This document shows, piece by piece, positions 1 through 8,743 of a DNA stretch of 64,000 bases (the first letter of the stretch is position 1; each line of letters starts with the position of its first letter). The stretch lies in the NCBI GenBank assembly GCA_017461565.1, contig JAFTXQ010000004.1:62001-126000 (forward strand), read 5' to 3'. The position numbers and the translations under genes were made by a program. The notes beneath the pieces are model-generated. The model was not told where the DNA came from and made no database searches. It saw only the letters and a list, made by a program, of their open reading frames with translations. This DNA is from Oscillospiraceae bacterium. GTDB lineage: Bacteria; Bacillota; Clostridia; Oscillospirales; Ruminococcaceae.

Positions 1-293
1 GTAGCATCCTTCCTGATATTTGCCTTGACGGCCTCATTCTGGAAAAAAACATAGAAGGAATTGAGTTCCTTGGATATCGGCACCGACATATCAAGCGAGC
101 CTCTGAGAGCGCCAAGCAGCTCCTGTGCCTTGATAAGCGCATCGTTAGCCTTGCGGATATCCTTCAGCTCCTCAATTGCACAGACTGCAATAGCAAATTG
201 ACGTTCGATCTCGCTGTACATCTTTATAATCACCTCAACAGGTGTCATAGTCTGCACGGACTGCTTTTTGTATGCTGAATATGGATTGACCAT
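1..293 (-). CDS. fliS: Flagellar export chaperone FliS (C-terminus cut by window edge)
   Basis: The minus-strand frame starts at the ATG at 293 and runs off the window, giving 97 residues. The opening MVNPYSAYKKQSVQTMTPVEV, the YxxIERQ helix and the helical make-up are typical of FliS, the cytosolic chaperone that binds the flagellin C-terminus and prevents premature polymerisation before export. It lies 35 bp downstream of fliD in the same direction, which is the usual fliD-fliS order in Firmicutes, so it is probably the next gene of the late flagellar operon that starts at flgM. The remaining part, and flagellin itself, lie outside the window. Confidence 0.93.
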   Translation of the reverse strand, partial: MVNPYSAYKKQSVQTMTPVEVIIKMYSEIERQFAIAVCAIEELKDIRKANDALIKAQELLGALRGSLDMSVPISKELNSFYVFFQNEAVKANIRKDA

Positions 294-328
294 TTTTATA
301 ACCTCTGATTAGTTTATATTTGTCTCGA

Positions 329-2716
329 TCAGAACTGGTAGGATGCCATGTAAGCAGACTGGCTGTTCATGTCGGACATCATGGATTCGAGGTTTGTAAA
401 TACAGACCACCAGTATTCCTCACGTGCGTCATATCTGTCCTGAAGATCATAAAGACGATCGGTCAATCTCTCCATCTCCTTGAAAATAGAGCTCTGGAGT
501 GTTGTGGAGCTGTCCTTATAACCCGCCTTGCGGATAAGGGAACCTCTGTTGGCCTCTGCGCCGCTTGTCTTTACCGCACTGTCAAGCGCTGCATCCAGCT
601 GCTTCATAAGTCCGTTCTCAGGATCAGTAAACAGCTTTGTGATAGCCTCAGGATCAGACTGGAACATTGCATCAAGTCTTTCATCGTCTATCTCAAGCTT
701 GCCGTGATCGCCATAGTCATCGGAGGTCTTGATACCAAGGCTGTACAGACCGATCTTGCTGCCATCATCAAGAGTAACGCTGTTGTACATTATGCCACGC
801 ATCTTGGACATGATGCCTGCAACAGTGGAATCATTGTAGAGAACGCCGACCTTTGCCATCTCTTCCCACTTTTCGATCTCATCCTCGCTCATCTCTTCCT
901 TCTCGGCGTCGGTGAGAGGTTCGTACTTGTTATTGCTGGAGTCGGTCTTGGGCTTTCTTCCGATGTACTCATAAACATCATCAATAAGCTTGTTGTAGTC
1001 CTCTACAAAGCTCTTGATGGTCTTCTTGACATCATCGTAATTCTGTGTAATACCTATAGTATAGGTCTCGCCAAGCTCTACCTCATCTGTAAAGCTGAAT
1101 GTTGTACCGTCGAGAGTATATGTGTTCTCATTAAGGTAGATCTCCTCGCCGTCGAGAGTGATAGAAGCATTCTGACCAAACTGGAAACCAACCATATCGC
1201 CATTGTCATCAGTAAGACCAAGAGCCTTGGTCATGTCGCTGCCCTCGATCTCAACAGCACCTGCGCTGCCAAGCTCTGTGGACTCAACAGAAAAGCTGTT
1301 TGTAAGAGAGGAGAAGCTCATCTTAACGCCTGCGCCGGACTTGTTTACAGCGTTTACGAGGCTGTCGATAGTCGCGTCTGCGCCAACGCTGATCTCCACT
1401 CCGTTGATCTTCATGGTATATCCACCGTCTGCTCCGTTTGCAGCAATACCCATATCCTCAAGCGTTGTTTTAGCGCTGAGCTTATTGGATGCGGAGGATT
1501 TTGCAAGACCCAGTGTACCGCCCTCGATAGCGTGAGCTGTGAAATCAACTGCAGCGTCGCCATTCTTAAGGGAGAGGGTGGAGCCACTGAACTCGGCAGT
1601 GATACCCTCAGAAGCAAATGCGTTATTTACAGCATCAGTAATAGCCGCAGCGTTCTTATCCTTTGCAGCCTGCTCGTTAGAGTAGGAGAACTTCTTCAGT
1701 GCCTCTTCATCGATAGCATCGGTATCGGAAAGGTTGTTCTCCTTGCGGTAAGCAGCCTCCTTGAGCTTGTTGTATTCCTCGAGGATAGCCTCGTTGCCTG
1801 TCTCGTTCTTGCTGTCATAGTACGAACCGGAAACGCCCTCAAATCTGACGTTCTTGACAACACCGCCTGCGTCTATGCTTACGGTGTTTGTGCCTGTTAC
1901 GACACTTGTGAGGTTGAGCGAAGCGCTGGAAGCAGCATCTGTAAGACCGAAGTTACCTACGTTCTCAGTAACGGACACTGTTGCGTTTCCGCCAACAACG
2001 AACTCAAAGGAGCCGTCATCAGCAAGCTCAGCCTGCAGGAACCACTCGTTACCGTTAGCGGCATCGATAACGCCCTCGCCTGTGCCGCTGGTGTTGCCTG
2101 TGTAACCGAAGCCCGCCTGGAGCTTCTCGTTCATGCTCTCAAGCATATTCTGCTTGAGCGCATCCATGTCAACGCTGCCATCAGCACCGATCTGACTCTC
2201 GGCAGAGAAATTAATGGTCTTTGCAACACCTCCGACCTTTACATTCATAGAGAAATCATAGGTCCTGGTGTTGCCGTCATCGGTATAGCCCACAGACTGA
2301 AGCGCCTTGTCGGCGTCCAGCTTGAAGTTGTCGGGAGTTATCTCAGCGCCCTTTACCTTTGTAGCGGTAGCAGTGCTGTTGATCGTAAGCTTATGGGTGG
2401 CAGGGTTAGAATTTCCCGTTGTAGTGACAGTGAGACCCTTTGTGTTAGTACCTGTTGAAGAAACATCGCTCTTGTACTTGTTGAAGGTTGAAGCGCTCAT
2501 CAGATAGCTATCCTTTTTCAGGATATCAAAATACTTGTTCTGAAAAGCTGTCATCTTCTCAGCTATACTCTGATAAGCCTCCTGCTTCCAGGTAAGGGTA
2601 GTGAGCTTCTTGTTCTGATTGTCTATCTTTGTCTGATAGGTCGACATCATCGCCTCAATGATAGCCTCGGTATCAAGGCCTGAGTTCATGCCGCCAAAAC
2701 GAATAGGATCTGCCAT
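329..2716 (-). CDS. fliD: Flagellar filament cap protein FliD (hook-associated protein 2)
   Basis: This 795-residue protein opens with RFGGMNSGLDTEAIIEAMM, the standard FliD N-terminal signature, followed by the long helix that packs into the cap base. The C-terminal third has the FliD_C pattern (VEDYNKLIDDVYEY near residues 560-575, then SLGIKTS and GKLEIDDERL). FliD caps the growing filament and promotes flagellin insertion. At 795 residues it is longer than most FliD proteins, and the extra length is in the variable central domains exposed on the cap. The start lies 3 nt after the csrA stop, so translation of the two is probably coupled. Identity is certain; the central region is too variable to interpret. 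Confidence 0.97.
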   Translation of the reverse strand: MADPIRFGGMNSGLDTEAIIEAMMSTYQTKIDNQNKKLTTLTWKQEAYQSIAEKMTAFQNKYFDILKKDSYLMSASTFNKYKSDVSSTGTNTKGLTVTTTGNSNPATHKLTINSTATATKVKGAEITPDNFKLDADKALQSVGYTDDGNTRTYDFSMNVKVGGVAKTINFSAESQIGADGSVDMDALKQNMLESMNEKLQAGFGYTGNTSGTGEGVIDAANGNEWFLQAELADDGSFEFVVGGNATVSVTENVGNFGLTDAASSASLNLTSVVTGTNTVSIDAGGVVKNVRFEGVSGSYYDSKNETGNEAILEEYNKLKEAAYRKENNLSDTDAIDEEALKKFSYSNEQAAKDKNAAAITDAVNNAFASEGITAEFSGSTLSLKNGDAAVDFTAHAIEGGTLGLAKSSASNKLSAKTTLEDMGIAANGADGGYTMKINGVEISVGADATIDSLVNAVNKSGAGVKMSFSSLTNSFSVESTELGSAGAVEIEGSDMTKALGLTDDNGDMVGFQFGQNASITLDGEEIYLNENTYTLDGTTFSFTDEVELGETYTIGITQNYDDVKKTIKSFVEDYNKLIDDVYEYIGRKPKTDSSNNKYEPLTDAEKEEMSEDEIEKWEEMAKVGVLYNDSTVAGIMSKMRGIMYNSVTLDDGSKIGLYSLGIKTSDDYGDHGKLEIDDERLDAMFQSDPEAITKLFTDPENGLMKQLDAALDSAVKTSGAEANRGSLIRKAGYKDSSTTLQSSIFKEMERLTDRLYDLQDRYDAREEYWWSVFTNLESMMSDMNSQSAYMASYQF

Positions 2717-2719
2717 GAT

Positions 2720-2950
2720 TTATTCCTCCTGTTTATGAGATTTCAAAAGCTGAGCAAGGGCATTTTCGGAAATGTGTGCCGACTGCTCATTGGTCTGGCG
2801 AGCATGCTTCAGCTCGCTGCGGATTACTTTCACTTCTTTGGGAGCCTTGACTCCTATCTTCACCTTATCCTTGGTAACTTCAAGCACCGTGATCTCAATG
2901 TCGTCGGAGATGATAAGGCTTTCATCAGGTTTTCTTGTAACTACAAGCAT
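2720..2950 (-). CDS. csrA: Carbon storage regulator CsrA
   Basis: The 76-residue protein begins MLVVTRKPDESLIISDDIEI, which is canonical CsrA, and continues through the KIGVKAP and KVIRSEL strands that form the RNA-binding edge. CsrA binds GGA-containing hairpins in mRNA leaders; in Bacillus subtilis it represses flagellin (hag) translation. The gene sits 1 nt after fliW, its protein antagonist, and 3 nt before fliD, so all three are likely translationally coupled. The C-terminal tail after about residue 55 is slightly longer than the 61-residue E. coli form, as is common in Firmicutes. Confidence 0.97.
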   Translation of the reverse strand: MLVVTRKPDESLIISDDIEITVLEVTKDKVKIGVKAPKEVKVIRSELKHARQTNEQSAHISENALAQLLKSHKQEE

Positions 2951-2951
2951 C

Positions 2952-3380
2952 TTATTCCTCCTCGTACACGGGTGCCTTGAAATCGAAGTGCTCTGTCAGT
3001 ATTATCTGTGCCGCGATGTTGTCACGCAGATTTATTACGATAGGGCATCTCAGATTTATCGTCGTCTTGCGGTAATCGTCGGGGACGATGGCTACCGTCA
3101 GACATCTGTAGGGTGTATCCTCATCCACCTTGAGCAGTGCCTGCTCCTCGTCGGATATCTGGAATTTATAATCGGGATATATCTCCATCGGATCGTAAAC
3201 GACAAAACACGGTTCTGCATCCTCCACCGACTGGAGCCACATAGGGAACTTGTTTTCGCCAAGGGGACTGAGGATAGCGTAACGCTTTGTATCCTCGAAA
3301 CCTATAATGCCTTCAGGCATATTGATTATCGTGCTTTCGTCGATCTGAACTTCGCCGAAATCTCTTGTCTTTATATTCAT
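2952..3380 (-). CDS. fliW: Flagellar assembly factor FliW (CsrA antagonist)
   Basis: The 142-residue protein has the FliW features: an opening with a short beta strand and FGEVQIDE, the INMPEGIIGFEDTKRYA block, and the AIVPDDYRKTTINLRCPIVIN segment. In B. subtilis FliW binds either flagellin or CsrA; free FliW releases CsrA repression of flagellin synthesis, giving partner-switch homeostasis. Its position directly upstream of csrA is the usual arrangement. It is preceded by a 46-bp gap after the DUF6470 gene and belongs to the same minus-strand operon. Confidence 0.96.
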   Translation of the reverse strand: MNIKTRDFGEVQIDESTIINMPEGIIGFEDTKRYAILSPLGENKFPMWLQSVEDAEPCFVVYDPMEIYPDYKFQISDEEQALLKVDEDTPYRCLTVAIVPDDYRKTTINLRCPIVINLRDNIAAQIILTEHFDFKAPVYEEE

Positions 3381-3426
3381 CCGATGTATTCGGTTTCGCG
3401 TGAGCGAAGCCTCTCCTTTCCGTAGA

Positions 3427-4047
3427 TCAGCCTAATGTCTCAAACAGAGGGGGCTCGTAGTTGGGGTTTGCCTTTGCGGGAACATATATGGGATCGCCCA
3501 CATACTCGATCTCTACGCGAGGTCTGTCGCGTACGATCAGCTCCACGCTGCCTGGTATGAATTCCATAGGCATATCGTTCATGATATCCCAGTCGAAGTC
3601 CTGGCTGCCGAGCTGGTAGCTGATGTTCAGCTTGCCCTCATCAAAGGTGATGTCCGCACCCTCTTTGGGAAGGAACTCCATGATAGTCTGCATGGTAGCA
3701 CCTGCACGTGCGTTCTGGAGAGCGATCTCCGAAGCGGACATTCCACGGGCGAGGGAATCGCCATTGGAAGCAACTCTTGCAGTACCCTGGAAAGCCAGAG
3801 AGAAACCTTCCTGCGCCTTGATAGCCATCATGTCGCCATCTGTCATGTGGCCGAATCCAAGACTCTTTCTTGCCTGATAGGTATCAATATTGATCTTAAT
3901 CGGTTCTGCCTCCATAACAAAGCCGCCGTTTTTGGTGGTGATATTGACCTTAGGCTGCCTGTCATCGGGAAGCTCTAACTTTGCATTCGTGATCTTCAGC
4001 TCGATAGAAATCGGTATTGTTGTGATCTTAAGCAGATTGCTGTTCAT
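3427..4047 (-). CDS. DUF6470 family protein (YviE-like), flagellar locus
   Basis: A 206-residue protein of the DUF6470/YviE type, regularly found between flgL and fliW in Firmicutes flagellar operons. Visible features are an N-terminal segment of alternating hydrophobic residues, a repeated INIDTYQARKSLGFGHMTDGD-like stretch near residue 55 (family hallmark: tyrosine/serine-rich helix start), and a C-terminal IYVPAKANPNYEPPLF tail. Its function is unknown. The start at 4047 is preferred over 4053 because the ribosome binding site GGAGG (4057-4061) then lies 9 nt upstream rather than 3. The link to flagellar assembly is inferred from location. Confidence 0.85.
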   Translation of the reverse strand: MNSNLLKITTIPISIELKITNAKLELPDDRQPKVNITTKNGGFVMEAEPIKINIDTYQARKSLGFGHMTDGDMMAIKAQEGFSLAFQGTARVASNGDSLARGMSASEIALQNARAGATMQTIMEFLPKEGADITFDEGKLNISYQLGSQDFDWDIMNDMPMEFIPGSVELIVRDRPRVEIEYVGDPIYVPAKANPNYEPPLFETLG

Positions 4048-4079
4048 TACCATACACCTCCTGAAATTATTATAGCATA

Positions 4080-5363
4080 TTATCTGATATATGAGAAGAT
4101 ACTATTTGGAATAACTGCACTGGACATCTGGAGACATGCATTGTAAAGTGCCTCATAGGTCTTGTACAGTGTGATCTCAGACTCAAGGTCGCTTGCCTCA
4201 AGTGTGTCCTGACGATCCTTCAGGTTCACCTCTCTTGTCTGGAACCTTGTCTTGTTGAACTCTATAAACTCCTCGTTATTACCGAGGTCTGCGATCTCGA
4301 TCATCAGGTTTTCTGCTGCGAGGACAACCTTGTCTATACAAGCATTCGCATAAGCAAGGTCGCCGTTTTTGAGCGCTTTTGCCGCATCCAACGTAACCTG
4401 AATGTAGTTCTTGGAGTATCCGTACTCGTTATTTACGGTAGTTGCATTCTTTGCACCCTTAGTGCTTGCGACATAGACATCGGCATCGCCTGCTGTGATC
4501 TTGCCGTCGGCATCCACTGCAGGGATGACATTCTTTCTGTCAGCCTTATACTGTGCGGTGATAGCGTCGTTAAGGTTGTTCATATTCTCGGTAGCGTCAG
4601 CGCCTGCGTCAAAAGCAACCGTAGTCTTTTCACCGTTGAGGAAGATATCAATGGAGTATCTCTGTCCTGCCGTAAGGTTCTCAAGATCAACACTTGCGGC
4701 ATAGTTGTCAGCGCCGCAGCCTGTAATATCAGCGCCATTGAAGGATATCTGAAGTGCGGACTGAGGATCGATCTCCTGAGTTTCCTGATCAACCACGATA
4801 CCGATACCGATATCGATGAACACTTCCTTTGAATAGGGGAAATCCTTGCAATCTGTATAGGCGTTTACAGGAACTCCGTGATACAGCACCTCCGTAGCGA
4901 AGCCGTTTTCATCCTCTGCAAATGTAAAAGGCTCTGCGTGGTTACACTCGCCGCCGAAGATGTTACGCTCCGCACTGTTTGTGTTGAACACGGATACCAT
5001 CTCTCTCGCCTTTGTCTCAAGCTGCTCTGCGATGATGTTAAGGTCTACCTCTTTGTCGAGGGTTGTGTTGCAGGCGTAGATTATATGCTCACGGATAGAA
5101 GCGAGCTGATCCGAGATCTGCAGAAGCGAGGTCTCTGCCTCGGTGTAGAACTTGTCGGCAACGTCCAGGTTCTCCATATACTGCGTGGTGTGCTGGAGCT
5201 GCTTTCTTACGGTCAGCGCCTTTGCTGCGCTCAGCGGATTTTCACTTGCACGGCAGAACTCTCTGCCTGTGAATATCTTCTGCTCGGAATTATATTTATT
5301 TGTTGAAAGTCTTTTAAGGTTCCTGTCGTAGTTACGGAGGACCGTTGAATTTGTTATTCTCAT
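4080..5363 (-). CDS. flgL: Hook-filament junction protein FlgL
   Basis: This 427-residue protein starts MRITNSTVLRNYDRNLKRL, the typical flagellin-like N-terminal coiled-coil helix of FlgL, and ends with a matching helix (LEASDLESEITLYKTYEALYN). It joins the hook-side protein FlgK to the filament. It lies 18 bp downstream of flgK. The middle third (about residues 150-330) is variable and contains two short stretches with repeated Ala/Asp/Asn content, as expected of the surface-exposed domain. A good ribosome binding site precedes the ATG. Confidence 0.94.
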   Translation of the reverse strand: MRITNSTVLRNYDRNLKRLSTNKYNSEQKIFTGREFCRASENPLSAAKALTVRKQLQHTTQYMENLDVADKFYTEAETSLLQISDQLASIREHIIYACNTTLDKEVDLNIIAEQLETKAREMVSVFNTNSAERNIFGGECNHAEPFTFAEDENGFATEVLYHGVPVNAYTDCKDFPYSKEVFIDIGIGIVVDQETQEIDPQSALQISFNGADITGCGADNYAASVDLENLTAGQRYSIDIFLNGEKTTVAFDAGADATENMNNLNDAITAQYKADRKNVIPAVDADGKITAGDADVYVASTKGAKNATTVNNEYGYSKNYIQVTLDAAKALKNGDLAYANACIDKVVLAAENLMIEIADLGNNEEFIEFNKTRFQTREVNLKDRQDTLEASDLESEITLYKTYEALYNACLQMSSAVIPNSIFSYIR

Positions 5364-5381
5364 TTAAAGCTCCTTTCGGAA

Positions 5382-6929
5382 TTACAGGCCGACTCTGCCT
5401 GTGCTGTTTATCAGCTTGTCGAGACAGTCGTCAAGCGCTGTCAGCATACGGGAGGAAGCGCTGTACCACTTCTGATAGTTCAGCATATTGATACCCTCTT
5501 CATCCATATCCACACCGGATACCTCATCTCTTGCATCAAGCAGGGTATCAACCGTTGTAACTGCGCCGTCGTAGCGGCTCTTGTCGTAAGTGATGGTCTG
5601 AGCCAGTCTGTTACTTACGAAAGAGATGTACTGGTAGAAGCTGCCCTGGAAATCATGTGCATTTCCGAATTTGATGTTGGTATTTTCAAACTGAGAGAGC
5701 AGGTAAATTACATTTGTGTTCTGCAGTGTTACTGTGCCGTCCTCATTGGTCACGGAGTCGAAACCGTACTGGTACATACCTGTTATAGGATCCAGTGAGC
5801 GCACCTCACCGATCATGGTGGGATTCTGTAGCCAAGCGTCGCTTACATGGATGTTGCCTGCTGTGATAGTAGCTCCCTCCACCGTGGGCTCGAACATCAT
5901 TCTGGAAGGATCCTCGTATCCGCCGTTGCAGGAGTTGAACACCCTTGCAAGCGTGCTTGCAAACTCATTCACTGCGGATTTGAAGTAAGCTATTCCGTAC
6001 TCGCCGTTCTGGCTTCCTGTTGCATATACGCCGTTGCCATTGAGCATATTGTAAAAGCTCTTGATGACGCCGTTCTGGCAGTTCATCTCCTCGCCGCTCT
6101 CGTAGTAGATGATAGCCTGATTATAGCTTTCGTAATCCTCCATGATAAGGTGGTTTACCTTGAACTCATTGCCGTCTACTACCTTTATACCGCAAAGCGT
6201 AACATCAAAGGTACCGTTTCTGTTTTCTGTGATGGATACATCGCCGTAGTTGGAAAGCTCGTCGATATACATATTAAGCTGGTCGTAAAGCTCGTTGGGA
6301 CCGTAGCCCTCGGGGTAGGTGAGAAGCTCTCTTGCAATTCTGTCGTTGAGGATATTCATATCATCAAGCAGATTGTTGAGATAGAACACTGTGTCCTCCA
6401 TCTCGGCAACGTAGGTATCCTCGACCTCGCACAGCTTATTGTCATAGTCGTTGAGCAGTCGGCAAAGGTTGACTGCTGTGTTGCAGGCGAAGGTCGCAAC
6501 CTCCGAGCCGTCAGGCTTTTCTACGGAGTAGTCCTGAAGCGCCTTGAAGAACTGCTCTGTGAAGTGGAGCAGACCGTCCGTCTCAAAGTTGTCGAGAACG
6601 TCCTCGACCTCGGAGAGGATAGCAACCGTCTTTTCGGTCTCCGCCTCGATCGCTACGTTTTCACGGTAGCGCTTGTCGATATACATATCTCTGATCTGGC
6701 TGACACCGTAAGCGTTTACACCCTGGCCCGAAACCGAAAGGTTGTTTGTCTGGCTGCACCATCTCAGGCTCCTGTTGCCCGAAACATACATAGCGTAAAG
6801 ATCGACACGCTGTCTTGTATAGCCTACGGTATTTGTATTTGAAAGGTTGTTGCCTGTGATATCAAGATTTTTCTGCGCCACCTGAAGTGTACGCTTCTGT
6901 GTTTCAAATCCTAAAAAAGTGGGACGCAT
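5382..6929 (-). CDS. flgK: Flagellar hook-associated protein FlgK
   Basis: The 515-residue protein begins MRPTFLGFETQKRTLQVAQKN and continues LDITGNNLSNTNTVGYTRQRV, the diagnostic rod/hook-family N-terminus of FlgK. The C-terminus (GVDMDEEGINMLNYQKWYSASSRML) has the matching helix found in all axial proteins. FlgK is the first junction protein at the distal end of the hook. A strong AGGAGG site precedes the ATG. It is followed by flgL, the usual order. No frameshift or truncation is visible. Confidence 0.96.
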   Translation of the reverse strand: MRPTFLGFETQKRTLQVAQKNLDITGNNLSNTNTVGYTRQRVDLYAMYVSGNRSLRWCSQTNNLSVSGQGVNAYGVSQIRDMYIDKRYRENVAIEAETEKTVAILSEVEDVLDNFETDGLLHFTEQFFKALQDYSVEKPDGSEVATFACNTAVNLCRLLNDYDNKLCEVEDTYVAEMEDTVFYLNNLLDDMNILNDRIARELLTYPEGYGPNELYDQLNMYIDELSNYGDVSITENRNGTFDVTLCGIKVVDGNEFKVNHLIMEDYESYNQAIIYYESGEEMNCQNGVIKSFYNMLNGNGVYATGSQNGEYGIAYFKSAVNEFASTLARVFNSCNGGYEDPSRMMFEPTVEGATITAGNIHVSDAWLQNPTMIGEVRSLDPITGMYQYGFDSVTNEDGTVTLQNTNVIYLLSQFENTNIKFGNAHDFQGSFYQYISFVSNRLAQTITYDKSRYDGAVTTVDTLLDARDEVSGVDMDEEGINMLNYQKWYSASSRMLTALDDCLDKLINSTGRVGL

Positions 6930-6940
6930 ATATTTTCCTC

Positions 6941-7420
6941 CTAAACCTCTCGGATGACGGTGGAGGACGAGCCTCTCGTCACCTTCGAAGCGTTTCTGTC
7001 GTATGTCTCGGGCTTGTTGAATATGCCGGCACGCTTCACAAACTCCGACTGATTGTCAAGCTTGCGCTTGACGATATCGTTTGTCTGTTCATTCATTTCC
7101 TTTATGCTGTCAACAAGCTCTGTAAGCTGAGTGCCGAGGAGCTTCAGCTTTGGTCTGTAATCCTCGGGAGCTTCTCCGATAAGATCGTTCAGCTTTCTGC
7201 CGTCTATCCCAAGCGCCCTGAACAGCTCCAGCCTCTTGTTCTCCAGGGACTGTATCTTCATGAGATAAGCCTGCTCATCATTTAAGGATGCGGTCAGCCA
7301 CTCAAGGTCGTCCCGTAGTATCCTGGTGTGTTTTTCCATCAGGAACAGGGAAAGCTCACGATAAAAATCGCAGTCTATCTCAAGGCACTTAATGACAGCC
7401 TGTGTAGTCCTTTCATCCAT
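6941..7420 (-). CDS. flgN: FlgN-type flagellar export chaperone
   Basis: The 159-residue all-helical protein (many Leu, Glu, Lys and Arg residues in heptads) lies between flgM and flgK, where FlgN, the export chaperone for FlgK and FlgL, is found. The sequence LSLFLMEKHTRILRDDLEWL near the N-terminus and the coiled coil up to about residue 130 fit the FlgN family, which is poorly conserved at sequence level. The gene starts 6 nt after flgM. Assignment rests on context plus secondary structure rather than on a strong motif. Confidence 0.85.
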   Translation of the reverse strand: MDERTTQAVIKCLEIDCDFYRELSLFLMEKHTRILRDDLEWLTASLNDEQAYLMKIQSLENKRLELFRALGIDGRKLNDLIGEAPEDYRPKLKLLGTQLTELVDSIKEMNEQTNDIVKRKLDNQSEFVKRAGIFNKPETYDRNASKVTRGSSSTVIREV

Positions 7421-7426
7421 GCCCGA

Positions 7427-7690
7427 TCACCCGAACAGGATATATCCTGCGATCTCGCTTGCGGCAACGCCGTTTTCAGCGGTCGTCCTGGCAGATGCGA
7501 TATCCTGTGCGGAAGCGTCCGCCCTGACCTCAGCGGAAATACCCGCCTTAGCCGCCTGAAGCGCCTTTTCAAAGCCAAATTCCACTCTGTCTATATTTTT
7601 AACGGAAGCGGAGGCTTCTGTTTTGTTTACCTTTGTGCTGCGGTTGGAGTTGTATGCGGATATAACGCCGCTTATTCTTTTGATTTCCAT
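7427..7690 (-). CDS. flgM: Anti-sigma-28 factor FlgM
   Basis: This 87-residue protein has the FlgM layout: a short basic start (MEIKRISGVISAYNSN), a disordered, polar N-terminal half, and a C-terminal part (DIASARTTAENGVAASEIAGYIL) that corresponds to the sigma-binding helices. FlgM holds sigma-28 inactive until hook completion, when it is exported. It is the first gene of the late flagellar operon and is directly behind a sigma-28-type promoter, a feedback arrangement known from other bacteria. The ribosome binding site AAGGAGG lies just upstream of the ATG. Confidence 0.86.
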   Translation of the reverse strand: MEIKRISGVISAYNSNRSTKVNKTEASASVKNIDRVEFGFEKALQAAKAGISAEVRADASAQDIASARTTAENGVAASEIAGYILFG

Positions 7691-7756
7691 ATATTTGCCT
7701 CCTTATGAGAATTTTCAGATAGTACGCCCATATATGCATACTACCACCTATATATG

Positions 7757-7783
7757 TTATCGGCAAAAAGCCCCGAAACTTTA
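7757..7783 (-). promoter_or_regulatory. Sigma-28 (SigD/FliA) promoter of the flgM operon
   Basis: On the minus strand the sequence reads TAAA (7783-7780), 15 nt, then GCCGATAA (7764-7757). This matches the sigma-28 consensus TAAA-N15-GCCGATAA. It lies about 65 bp upstream of flgM. The -35 TAAA is in the loop of the terminator hairpin of the upstream prepilin gene, so promoter and terminator share the same DNA. Confidence 0.88.
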
Positions 7784-7795
7784 GTGTTTCGGGGC
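7764..7795 (-). terminator. Intrinsic terminator of the 7824-8585 prepilin gene
   Basis: A perfect 10-bp GC-rich stem (7770-7779 with 7786-7795), a 6-nt loop and a run of T on the minus strand (7765-7769) follow the prepilin stop codon by about 30 bp. It would end the pilin transcript before flgM. The same bases carry the sigma-28 promoter. Confidence 0.88.
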
Positions 7796-7823
7796 GATTT
7801 ATTCAATATTTTGCAAATAATAT

Positions 7824-8585
7824 TTATGTTATTGTAGTCGTTGAGTCCACGGAAAGCACATTCAGGAAGTGGGAACTGGGGTTGCCGACGTAGCAATTCT
7901 CACTTTCCTTGGAGCTGCTGCAGGTTCCTACTATCATTCCGTCCATTAAGTTGTGATCTGCGAACACCAGAGAGGAAGACTGCGAAACCGGCTGGCGGCA
8001 GTAATGTGTGCTGAGCACCTTGATATTACCGTAATCGAATGAAACAGTCTTGTCTCCAGTAGGTGTTGATAATGTGACGGGAAGGCTGCTTCCATAAACA
8101 TTATAGTTCACAACGGCGTAATAATATCCCGTACCTGCCTGCTCGATAGTATCACTAAGATCCTGCTGAAGCAGTCTTTCAAGCTCCGTGTTGGAGGTGG
8201 TGTCGGGACTCTGAAGCACATCCCTAAGCGAGCTTCCCACCTTGACATATCTCAGACCGTTCTCATAATACGCCTCGATAAAGATATGTGAAGCCTTGAG
8301 ATAGTTGCCTGTCTTAATGTTGTCATAGGCCATGTAGGTCTGCTCGGTCGCATTTGCCATTCCCGGAGTCACATGATGCTCGGTAGTCTGATAGCGTGTG
8401 AAATTATACTGCAACGAAGCAAAGAAGTCAGACGCATACACGTTTGCAGCCTGCACCTCGGTATCGTTGCTGGAGAATATGGGCAGTATCATCGCAGTAA
8501 GCACACCGATGATGGCGATAACAATAATAAGCTCCGCCATTGTAAAGCCCTTTTTCTTTTTCATGCTCTGTAAATACTTTATCAT
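7824..8585 (-). CDS. Type IV prepilin/pseudopilin-like protein
   Basis: The preferred start at 8585 (GGAGG about 8 nt upstream) gives 253 residues beginning MIKYLQSMKKKKGF, then TMAELIIVIAIIGVLTAMILP. KKKGF/TMAEL is a class III prepilin cleavage site, with Glu at +5 of the mature protein and a hydrophobic pilin stem helix. The C-terminal domain (about 200 residues) is not recognisable and has a Tyr/Thr/Ser-rich composition. It lies downstream of the major pilin gene behind its own leader and ends at a strong terminator. It may be a minor pilin or an alternative major pilin; low similarity of the globular part to the 8744-9364 pilin argues for a different role. Confidence 0.85.
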   Translation of the reverse strand: MIKYLQSMKKKKGFTMAELIIVIAIIGVLTAMILPIFSSNDTEVQAANVYASDFFASLQYNFTRYQTTEHHVTPGMANATEQTYMAYDNIKTGNYLKASHIFIEAYYENGLRYVKVGSSLRDVLQSPDTTSNTELERLLQQDLSDTIEQAGTGYYYAVVNYNVYGSSLPVTLSTPTGDKTVSFDYGNIKVLSTHYCRQPVSQSSSLVFADHNLMDGMIVGTCSSSKESENCYVGNPSSHFLNVLSVDSTTTIT

Positions 8586-8677
8586 GAAAGCGCCTCCTTG
8601 AAATTTCTTTGCAATTGGCTTGCTTTTACCGTAGCAGTGCCATGGCAAAAGCAAAACAACTGTAAATAACACTAAAT

Positions 8678-8701
8678 CCTCGACGGCTTGCGCCGCCGAG
8701 G
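8678..8701 (-). terminator. Hairpin after the major pilin gene, probable terminator
   Basis: A 10-bp GC-rich stem with one mismatch and a 4-nt loop (8678-8687 with 8692-8701) lies about 45 bp past the pilin stop. The downstream T content on the minus strand is modest, so termination may be partial and allow some read-through into the next prepilin gene. Confidence 0.55.
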
Positions 8702-8743
8702 AAAGTTAGCTGTTATACTCTTTTAAATCTTTTCAGTAAAAGA

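Noticed and set aside
320..2458. Very long plus-strand open frame (about 710 codons) opposite fliD.
   Set aside because: It is the antisense shadow of a GC-biased gene: its translation is rich in Cys, Leu and His, has no recognisable motif, and fliD on the other strand is certain.
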